A DNA stretch of 7,714 nt from Prevotella sp. CAG:891 (GTDB lineage Bacteria; Bacteroidota; Bacteroidia; Bacteroidales; Bacteroidaceae). Both the position numbers and the translations under genes were made by a program. The stretch covers positions 18,642 to 26,355 of the forward strand of contig FR901721.1 of NCBI GenBank assembly GCA_000437675.1, written 5' to 3'. This document shows, in pieces, positions 1 to 4,724 of the stretch. Numbering within the stretch: the first letter of the stretch is position 1; each line of letters begins with the position of its first letter. The notes under the pieces are model-generated. The model had not been told where the DNA came from. It saw only the letters and a program-made list of their open reading frames with translations, and did no database searches.

Positions 1-154
1 ATATTTCGCCCGATTTGCGCCCGTGTGTGTCGGGGGGCGTTGCCCCTATTCCGACGTTCTGCCCTTACAGGGCGCGATACCTTTTAAACCCAGTACATGG
101 GGGAACCCAGGGTGTCGCAGTCCTTCGTCCTGCTTTACCCTGGGCTGAGATACC

Positions 155-208
155 ATTGCCCTTACAGGGCGCCGCGGGTTCAAAACCATTGAATTACAGC
201 ACGTTTTA
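155..208 (+). repeat. Left arm of the long inverted repeat
   Basis: The arm runs from ATTGCCC through the GCCCTTACAGGGC palindrome, GCCGCG, CAAAACCATTGAA and TACAGC. It is matched in inverse by 295-348. The differences cluster at 177-180 and beyond 194. The outer 39 nt differ at only three positions, so the two arms are either recently duplicated or held similar. Confidence 0.8.
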
Positions 209-294
209 TGTGTATTTTATATCCTAACCATGTGGTTTAATGACATTATTGCAATTCGTAGCTTTATGCAAACATGCGCCCTATTGAAGCGCGA

Positions 295-348
295 TATAAC
301 ACGCTGTATTTCAATGGTTTTGGAATCGCGGCGCCCTGTAAGGGCAAT
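295..348 (-). repeat. Right arm of the long inverted repeat
   Basis: This is the inverse partner of the arm at 155-208. It contains GCTGTA, TTCAATGGTTTTG, CGCGGCGCC and GCCCTGTAAGGGC. It ends 24 bp before the stop codon of the thioesterase gene, so the element lies directly in that gene's 3' flank. Confidence 0.8.
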
Positions 349-355
349 ACAAAAA

Positions 356-369
356 AACACGGACGTGTT
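356..369 (-). terminator. Weak terminator after the thioesterase gene
   Basis: On the minus strand a short palindrome, AACACG-TC-CGTGTT, lies 3 nt after the TAG stop at 373 and runs straight into a run of seven T (ending near 350). The stem is short; realistically it is ACAC-GTCC-GTGT with a four-base loop. Termination here is plausible but not strong. Confidence 0.45.
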
Positions 370-372
370 AGG

Positions 373-843
373 CTACTCTTCTAACTCGCACGCCACGAAA
401 TGAAAATCCTTTTGCGCCTTTTCTTGCGGAAATGCAAAGTAGGTGCAGCGGCACTGCGTACACAGCTGACCCTCCGCATCGTAAAGTTCCGCATCAATGA
501 GCAAAATGTTGCGCCGCTCCTCAGCCAGGTGCGCACGCAGCGTAAGGTCGCCCCCGTTGGTGCTGACCGGACGCAAAAAACGCGTTTCCATTTTCGAAGT
601 CACTCCTGCCGTCTGCTTTTTACGCATCACCACCCAGGCACAAATTTCGTCGAGCAGCACGCTCTGAATGCCCCCATGCAGGGTGTTCAGCCAACCTTGG
701 TATTCCGAACGCGGCGACCATATCGACACAATGTCGTCGCCGTCCTCGTAAAACTCCATTTTCACGCCCAACGGATTTTCAGGCGCGCAGCCAAAGCAGT
801 TGTAGCCCTCGAGGTGTAAGTAGGGATTCTTGATTTTCTTCAT
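373..843 (-). CDS. PaaI-family hotdog thioesterase
   Basis: This encodes a 156-residue protein of the single-hotdog PaaI/YbgC-like acyl-CoA thioesterase family, which hydrolyses acyl- or aryl-CoA thioesters in the cytoplasm; the substrate cannot be read from sequence. The supporting motif is LHGGIQSVLLDE at residues 55-66, the family's HGG helix with the acidic residue (D65/E66) near the thioester. An N-terminal Cys/Gly/Pro signature, NCFGCAPENPLG (15-26), is typical of this subgroup. Length is normal. The start chosen is the ATG at 843 (MKKIKNPY), not an upstream ATG at 930, because the longer form would overlap the end of the permease gene and add an unrelated Cys/Phe-rich leader. It lies 61 bp behind the permease gene on the same strand and is probably the last gene of that transcript. 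No link to sulfur metabolism is evident. Confidence 0.85.
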   Translation of the reverse strand: MKKIKNPYLHLEGYNCFGCAPENPLGVKMEFYEDGDDIVSIWSPRSEYQGWLNTLHGGIQSVLLDEICAWVVMRKKQTAGVTSKMETRFLRPVSTNGGDLTLRAHLAEERRNILLIDAELYDAEGQLCTQCRCTYFAFPQEKAQKDFHFVACELEE

Positions 844-877
844 AATCTTCGTTTTTTTAAAAAAAGTAGTCGATGCA

Positions 878-894
878 CCCCCGACGAATGGGGG
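878..894 (-). other. GC hairpin between permease and thioesterase genes
   Basis: CCCCC (878-882) and GGGGG (890-894) form a five-pair stem with a seven-base loop, 10 nt past the permease stop. On the minus strand a T7A7 block (852-865) follows about 12 nt later, too far for a standard terminator. It could be a partial terminator or a processing or stability element that lowers thioesterase expression relative to the two upstream genes. The function is inferred. Confidence 0.35.
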
Positions 895-904
895 AATTGC
901 GACC

Positions 905-2464
905 TTAAAACGGCCAGAACATAGGCACAAAAATCAACGTAATGATGAGCGAAATAAGGTTCAGCGGCAAACCGATACGCACAAAGTCGCCAAAGCGGTA
1001 GTTGCCGATACCCTGCACAATCAGGTTCGTTTGGTAGCCGATGGGCGAACTGAAACTGGCCGAAGCCGCCATGCAAATGGTAACGAAAAATGGCATCGGA
1101 CTCACCTGCATGTGTTCTGCAATCGATAGCGACACCGGAAATGCCAGGGCTGCCGCTGCATTGTTCGTCATCAGTTCCGTAAACACATTGGTGATGATGA
1201 ATATCACTGCCAGCAGTACCAGCGGACTGTAATCGTGGCTCAGCCCCACGGCAAACTGCGCCACGGCGTCGGCCATGCCCGAATTTTGCATGGCACGGCT
1301 GATGGCAAAGGCCGAGGCAATGGTGATGAGTATGTCCCACGAAATGAACTTGGTGTACTTACGCGCCGGAAAAAGGTTCAGCCACGCCATGATAATGGTG
1401 ACGATGCTCACGAAGAAGAACATGTCGAGCTTCATGTCCGGAAAAGCCGCGCGCACCGCAGGCAGTTCGCCCACCGTAGCCCCCACAATCATCAGCAGCA
1501 GCAAAATCACCGATGTCACCCGTTTCCACTGTGGCATTTTAGCCTCCTGCTCCTTGCCGTTCGACACCATCAGGAAGAACGACGAATCGCCCCAGTTCTG
1601 CATAAAGCTGTCGTCGGCCAGCAGCACCAGCGTGTCGCCATCGCGAAAGCGTTCGCGGCGCATGTCGTGCATAATCATGGTTTGTCCGCCACGTTTCAGT
1701 TCAAGGAGCGTAGCCCCGTATTTCTGCTTGAAGTCGAAATCGAAAATGCGTTTGTTGATGGCCGGGAAACGCGCTCCCAGCACCACCTCCACGCGGTGCA
1801 GACCCTTGTCGCGCTCCTCGGTCGAGGTCAGCTCGTCGCGGTTGGTGCGCTGATCGGGCAGCAGCCGGTTCGACACCAGCAGAATGTAGGCCAAACCGCA
1901 AAGGCACACGATGAGGCCCACTTTGCCCAGTTCGAACATGCCGAAACCGCTGAAGCCCGCATCGATGACCATGCCGTGAACCACGAGGTTCGTACTGGTG
2001 CCGATGAGCGTGCAAACGCCGCCCAGTATGGTGGCATACGACAGCGGAATGAGCAGTTTCGTAGCCGCCACCTTGTGTTTTTCGGCCCACCGCTTAATCA
2101 TGGGGGCAAATATCACCACCACCGGCGTATTGTTCAGAAAAGCCGAAATGAACGACACCACCGGCAGCATGCGCAGTTGCGTTTGCCGGAGGCCGGCCCG
2201 TCCGCGCTGTGGCAGCAGGCGGTAAAGCAACTTTTCGAGCAAGCCCGAACGCCTCACCCCCTCGCTCACCAAAAAGAGCATCGCCACGGTTATCATTCCC
2301 TTGTTGGCAAAGCCCTCAAGCATTTCGCGTGGCGACAGAATGCCGGCACACAGAAACACCACTGCTCCCGAAAGCAACACAAGCCCCGGGCGCATGTGGT
2401 CCTTGATCAGAGCCAGCACTACGCATAGTAGGACAATGACCACGAATATCGACTGAAAACTCAT
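905..2464 (-). CDS. SLC13 (DASS)-family anion permease with a TrkA-C domain, probable sulfate transporter
   Basis: This encodes a 519-residue inner-membrane transporter. Hydrophobic segments occur at about 5-20, 26-42, 56-70, 100-122, 136-165, 180-200, 316-335, 345-365, 375-390, 412-432, 455-475 and 495-518. The two inverted halves show paired SLC13 signatures. NNTP (111-114) and TNNA (433-436) sit where the hairpin-tip SNT-type motifs lie, and GTSTN (155-159) and GYQTN (476-480) match the second substrate/Na+ loops. Between the halves, residues about 222-300 form a soluble TrkA-C (RCK_C) segment (VLGARFPAINK, YGATLLELKRGG, FRDGDTLVLLA). Many relatives carry two such domains and are near 600 residues; I see only one here. 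Transport of sulfate is inferred from the cysQ neighbour; dicarboxylates remain possible. The ATG at 2464 follows the cysQ stop by 37 bp with no Shine-Dalgarno, as is usual in Bacteroidetes. Confidence 0.9.
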   Translation of the reverse strand: MSFQSIFVVIVLLCVVLALIKDHMRPGLVLLSGAVVFLCAGILSPREMLEGFANKGMITVAMLFLVSEGVRRSGLLEKLLYRLLPQRGRAGLRQTQLRMLPVVSFISAFLNNTPVVVIFAPMIKRWAEKHKVAATKLLIPLSYATILGGVCTLIGTSTNLVVHGMVIDAGFSGFGMFELGKVGLIVCLCGLAYILLVSNRLLPDQRTNRDELTSTEERDKGLHRVEVVLGARFPAINKRIFDFDFKQKYGATLLELKRGGQTMIMHDMRRERFRDGDTLVLLADDSFMQNWGDSSFFLMVSNGKEQEAKMPQWKRVTSVILLLLMIVGATVGELPAVRAAFPDMKLDMFFFVSIVTIIMAWLNLFPARKYTKFISWDILITIASAFAISRAMQNSGMADAVAQFAVGLSHDYSPLVLLAVIFIITNVFTELMTNNAAAALAFPVSLSIAEHMQVSPMPFFVTICMAASASFSSPIGYQTNLIVQGIGNYRFGDFVRIGLPLNLISLIITLIFVPMFWPF

Positions 2465-2501
2465 AGTTGATAGTTAAGTATAGAGGCGTGTTAGCATATA
2501 A

Positions 2502-3287
2502 TCAGGAGCGGCTCACCACAAAGAAGGGGTTGAGCAGGTTCTCCTTGTTGTAATGTAAAGGCTCGGTGGTGCCGGCCTGCATCACGGTGCAGCCTGCGGC
2601 CCGGGCAATGGCATGACCGGCGGCCGTATCCCATTCCATGGTAGGTGCCAGGCGGGGGTACACATCGGCCTTTCCTTCGGCCACCAGGCAGAGTTTCAGC
2701 GAACTGCCGGCACTCACCGTGTCCACTTCGCCGTGTGCGGCCTTCAGGCGGTCAATAAATTCCTGCGTTTCGGCCGAAAGGTGCGAACGCGAAGCTACTA
2801 CGCGGAACGGACGGTTTTGCGTGGCACCCGGCAGTGGCAACTGCTGTGCCTGCTGCGGTTGCAGGGTGTCGGCATCGACCTCGGCGGTAAAGGCACCTTT
2901 GCCAGCCTCGCCCCAGTACAGGCGGCGCGTGGCAGGCACGTAAATCACGCCCATCACCGGTTCGCCCTTCGTAACGAGGGCAATGTTTACGGTAAATTCG
3001 TCGTTGCGTTTCAAAAATTCCTTGGTGCCGTCGAGTGGATCGACCACCCAGAGCGTTTCCCACTGTTGGCGTACTTCGTAGGGCAGGTGTTCGCCTTCCT
3101 CGCTCAGCACGGGGTAGGGGGTCTGTTTCAGGGTCTCGGCAATGACTGCGTGCGATTTTCGGTCGGCCAGTGTCAGCGGTGAGTTGTCGGCCTTGCGTTC
3201 CACTTCCCAGTCGGTGTCGGGGTGGGTGTATATGCTCATGATGGCTTGACCGGCACGAATGGCCGCGTCAATAATGGTTTGCAACAT
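2502..3287 (-). CDS. cysQ: 3'(2'),5'-bisphosphate nucleotidase CysQ
   Basis: This encodes a 261-residue cytoplasmic Mg2+-dependent phosphatase of the inositol monophosphatase superfamily. It hydrolyses 3'-phosphoadenosine 5'-phosphate (PAP) to AMP and phosphate, clearing the by-product of PAPS reduction or sulfotransfer. All metal-site motifs are present: SEEGE (62-66) for the first acidic ligand, WVVDPLDGTKEFL (80-92, D83 and D86), and MEWDTAAGHA (217-226, D220). The CysQ-type KADNSPLTLAD (32-42) and GSSLKLC (194-200) are also seen. Length is typical. It is the first gene of a minus-strand cluster, 37 bp ahead of the SLC13 permease. The ATG at 3287 lies about 28 nt from the start predicted by its promoter, in an A/T-rich leader. 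In other Bacteroidales cysC, cysD and cysN often follow this pair; they do not here. Confidence 0.93.
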   Translation of the reverse strand: MLQTIIDAAIRAGQAIMSIYTHPDTDWEVERKADNSPLTLADRKSHAVIAETLKQTPYPVLSEEGEHLPYEVRQQWETLWVVDPLDGTKEFLKRNDEFTVNIALVTKGEPVMGVIYVPATRRLYWGEAGKGAFTAEVDADTLQPQQAQQLPLPGATQNRPFRVVASRSHLSAETQEFIDRLKAAHGEVDTVSAGSSLKLCLVAEGKADVYPRLAPTMEWDTAAGHAIARAAGCTVMQAGTTEPLHYNKENLLNPFFVVSRS

Positions 3288-3321
3288 AGTAAAAAAAAAT
3301 TTTTGAGTGGTTTTCTATCTG

Positions 3322-3355
3322 CAAAAGTAAAACTTATCGGCAATATGGCGGCAAA
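3322..3355 (-). promoter_or_regulatory. Bacteroidetes-type promoter of cysQ
   Basis: On the minus strand TACTTTTG (3322-3329) fits the -7 consensus TAnnTTTG exactly. A TTTG (3352-3355) serves as the -33 box, with a spacer of 22 nt, slightly longer than the usual 19-21. The predicted start near 3315 leaves a leader of about 28 nt before the cysQ ATG. Confidence 0.65.
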
Positions 3356-3476
3356 ACGCTGTGACAAATTCGAGTTTTGAGCGGCTAAGTAGTGGCTTAA
3401 TGATGGTCTGCACCTGCTGAAGGGGGGACGCTGCTGTCGGAATCATGGCAGAAATTTTCGAACCCTTCTTAAACCT

Positions 3477-3509
3477 TTTGCCGTTTTGTCTGTCTTACTG
3501 ATAATTGTG
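3477..3509 (+). promoter_or_regulatory. Candidate promoter of the Spy-like gene
   Basis: TTTG (3477-3480), a 21-nt spacer, then TAATTGTG (3502-3509), which differs from TAnnTTTG at one position. It would give a leader of about 160 nt before the ATG at 3679. It is weaker than the two minus-strand promoters in this window, and an ECF sigma factor promoter cannot be excluded. Confidence 0.4.
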
Positions 3510-3678
3510 TGAAAAAAAGACGTTGCAACGCTTTATGCTGGTATGTACGCTGACTTCCGGAATCAGTGCACCACGCGCACACTTATTTTCTCTCTCTTAA
3601 ATAAATACCGGGAGTGGGGGCGCAGTTCAAAACTGTTTGCTGCCGCTGTCCTGCTTTCCGCTAAATGTTGATTCTGTT

Positions 3679-4206
3679 ATGAAAAAAATTGCAATCCTTG
3701 TGTGTGCTGCCTGCATGAGCTGCACCGCGCTTTACGCGCAAAACCGTGCGCAGACTGCCAAACCTGCCGACCGTATGGAAAAATGTACGAAGGTGGCCAA
3801 TCGCCTGGCCGACAAACTGCAACTCGACGACCGCACGCAGCAATGGTTCGTGCCGCTGTATGCGGCGTATCAGGACACGCTCATGGGCATTCGTCGTACT
3901 TACCGCATGGGTAAACCTGTGGGTAAGGGTCAGGGCAAACAGGCGGGCGTGTGTGCGCTCAACGATGCTGAGGCTTTGCAATGTGTGGAAAATGCGTTGA
4001 AGCGCGATGAACTGACGCTAAAGGTGAAGCGCGATTACTACGTGCAGTTCAAAAAGCAACTGACGCCGCAGCAGTTGGTTCGCATCTTCTGTACGCTGCA
4101 GCGCAAACCGAATCAGGGCAAGCGTCCGGCGCAGGGTCAGCGTGGTCATGGTCATCACCAGCAGGGTCATGGCGGTGGCTGGCAGCAAACTCCTGATTTT
4201 GACTAA
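3679..4206 (+). CDS. Exported Spy/CpxP-like protein with His/Gly/Gln-rich tail
   Basis: This encodes a 175-residue protein with a signal peptide (MKKIAILVCAACMSCTALYA, predicted cleavage before Q21), so it acts in the periplasm or beyond. The mature part is largely helical and charged. Segments such as LQLDDRTQQWFVPLYAAYQ (48-66) and YYVQFKKQLTPQQLVRIF (120-137) fit the pattern of Bacteroidetes Spy/CpxP-like proteins, where an LTPxQ motif lies in the second half. E. coli Spy and CpxP are envelope-stress chaperone and regulator; the same role here is inference from distant resemblance. The last 30 residues are low complexity, with HGHHQQGH (157-164), which could bind metal. Four Cys remain after the signal (36, 92, 102, 138). 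The start at 3679 is preferred over 3637 because it gives a clean signal peptide. No sigma/anti-sigma partner is adjacent; the gene appears monocistronic. Confidence 0.7.
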   Translation: MKKIAILVCAACMSCTALYAQNRAQTAKPADRMEKCTKVANRLADKLQLDDRTQQWFVPLYAAYQDTLMGIRRTYRMGKPVGKGQGKQAGVCALNDAEALQCVENALKRDELTLKVKRDYYVQFKKQLTPQQLVRIFCTLQRKPNQGKRPAQGQRGHGHHQQGHGGGWQQTPDFD

Positions 4207-4266
4207 CGCTCTTCGCCCCTTCTGCCTGCTGTGCAGCCTTCGTTTGGCTGCCTATAGTGCAAAATA

Positions 4267-4310
4267 AAAAGGCTGTGCCGCAATCCGTACAGATTGTAGC
4301 ACAGCCTTTT
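4267..4310. terminator. Bidirectional terminator after the Spy-like gene
   Basis: AAAAGGCTGTGC (4267-4278) and GCACAGCCTTTT (4299-4310) are perfect complements over 12 bp. The stem continues after one C·A mismatch through CAATC/GATTG to a six-base loop. A T-run follows on the plus strand, and a longer T5ATTTT run follows on the minus strand, so it can end transcripts from both sides. Confidence 0.85.
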
Positions 4311-4353
4311 GGGTATGGTTTAGGGTTCTGCCCTGCGTTTAAACTTTTAAAAA

Positions 4354-4398
4354 AGAGCGTAGGCGATACACACGTTATTGGTGTACCGCCTACGCTTT
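4354..4398 (-). terminator. Terminator of the lectin / small-peptide transcript
   Basis: AGCGTAGGCG (4356-4365) pairs with CGCCTACGCT (4387-4396). After an A·C mismatch the stem continues with TACAC/GTGTA to a nine-base loop. On the minus strand the stem runs directly into C followed by six T (to 4349), the normal signature for a leftward terminator. It lies about 110 nt past the stop of the small gene. Confidence 0.8.
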
Positions 4399-4446
4399 AT
4401 TGTTAGCAAGCAGTTCGGTTTTATTCCTTCTGCCTTTTGGCTTTGG

Positions 4447-4490
4447 CTCGGAAGGGGTTGATTGTGAATGTCACCCCTTCACGAGTTTTT
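4447..4490 (+). terminator. Rightward hairpin terminator facing the small-peptide gene
   Basis: CTCG-GAAGGGGT (4447-4458) pairs with ACCCCTTC-a-CGAG (4473-4485), with one bulged A, extra GA/TC pairs and a loop of about nine bases. TTTTT follows at once. In this orientation it would stop plus-strand transcription before it runs antisense through the small-peptide and lectin genes. The first terminator already ends the Spy-like transcript, so this one is a backup or serves an unrecognised transcript. Confidence 0.6.
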
Positions 4491-4509
4491 GGCCGTTTAA
4501 TCGTTTCAA

Positions 4510-4686
4510 TTAGTCTTCAGAGTTCCAATTATCGCTGCTCCAGCCTTTGTCTTGTGACCAGGCACTTTCGGCTTGTTCACCGGAATTGATGTTGAAATCC
4601 ATAGTTTTATCTCCGCTAACGGTAAGGATAGCATCTTCAGTTTGGAGCTTGATAACTTCGATTGAAGGTTTGATATATTTCTTCAT
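4510..4686 (-). CDS. Small MKKYIKP-type Bacteroidales peptide, function unknown
   Basis: This encodes 58 residues, ATG at 4686 and TAA at 4510. The N-terminus (MKKYIKPSIEVIKLQ) is basic and amphipathic, followed by ILTVSGD (20-26). The C-terminal third is acidic and Trp-rich: AWSQDKGWSSDNWNSED with W43, W49 and W54. There is no signal peptide, membrane segment or Cys. From memory, many Bacteroidales genomes carry short proteins beginning MKKxYIKPxxxxxxL with an LLxxSG-like centre and a variable acidic or aromatic tail; this one fits well, but I know no assigned function. The gene starts 38 bp after the secreted lectin-like gene on the same strand, with a leader AAAACGAAACAACA before the ATG and no promoter visible in the gap, so it is probably co-transcribed. 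The SG step before the variable tail recalls leader-core peptides, but no modification enzyme is present in the window. Confidence 0.75.
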   Translation of the reverse strand: MKKYIKPSIEVIKLQTEDAILTVSGDKTMDFNINSGEQAESAWSQDKGWSSDNWNSED

Positions 4687-4724
4687 TGTTGTTTCGTTTT
4701 ATAGAGATTTGATGTAAATATTGA

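Larger units (their letters stand above)
1..348. repeat. Structured repeat region with an inverted pair and three GCCCT-TAC-AGGGC palindromes
   Basis: This gene-free stretch is built of nested palindromes. GCCCTTACAGGGC occurs at 61-73 and 158-170 and inverted, as GCCCTGTAAGGGC, at 333-345. The last two belong to long arms, 155-208 and 295-348, which by hand alignment match as inverted repeats at about 47 of 54 positions (36 of 39 in the outer part) around an 86-nt AT-rich spacer. Other stems are GGGGC/GCCCC at 34-46 and CCCAGGGT (106-113) with ACCCTGGG (137-144). The first copy, from 61, is direct to the left arm and diverges after about 15 nt. The layout resembles REP doublets (REPIN/BIME) or a small non-autonomous inverted-repeat element; that identity is inference. 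It may continue to the left of the window. Confidence 0.8.
3288..3678. other. Divergent intergenic region
   Basis: This gap separates cysQ (leftward) and the exported small protein gene (rightward). It contains the cysQ promoter, a candidate rightward promoter and an A9T5 tract at 3291-3304. The only plus-strand reading frames I noticed are about 18-21 codons, without support. A small CAGTT-caa-AACTG repeat (3623-3635) lies in the rightward leader. No RNA gene was recognised. Confidence 0.6.
4207..4509. other. Convergent intergenic region
   Basis: The stretch between the convergent Spy-like and small-peptide genes consists largely of the three hairpins listed separately, plus a minor AGGG-ttctg-CCCT stem at 4322-4334. 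I see no credible coding frame and no recognised RNA family. Confidence 0.6.

Noticed and set aside
15..227. 70-residue plus-strand reading frame
   Set aside because: It lies inside the palindromic repeat cluster, has Pro/Ala-rich repeat-like composition and no ribosome-binding leader. It is best explained as a chance translation of the repeat.
1..348. CRISPR array
   Set aside because: The repeats are inverted, unequal in spacing and few, and no cas gene is present.
844..930. Upstream extension of the thioesterase to an ATG at 930
   Set aside because: It would overlap the permease C-terminus and add 29 residues unlike the family. The start at 843 gives the usual length.
1235..2428. 397-residue plus-strand frame opposite the permease
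   Set aside because: It is extremely rich in His, Gln and Arg, as expected for the antisense of a GC-rich membrane protein gene, and has no promoter or family resemblance.
2613..3182. 189-residue plus-strand frame opposite cysQ
   Set aside because: It is a shadow of a well-supported gene with all catalytic motifs on the other strand.
3448..3504. 18-codon plus-strand mini-frame starting ATGGCAGAA in the divergent gap
   Set aside because: It overlaps the candidate promoter, has no recognisable leader and is too short to distinguish from chance.
3637..3678. Upstream start for the Spy-like gene
   Set aside because: The extra 14 residues would hide the clean signal peptide beginning at 3679.
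3712..3723. Possible lipoprotein box (CMSC) in the Spy-like signal peptide
   Set aside because: The residues before Cys15 (Cys-Met-Ser) do not fit a lipobox well, while LYA before Gln21 is a good signal peptidase I site.
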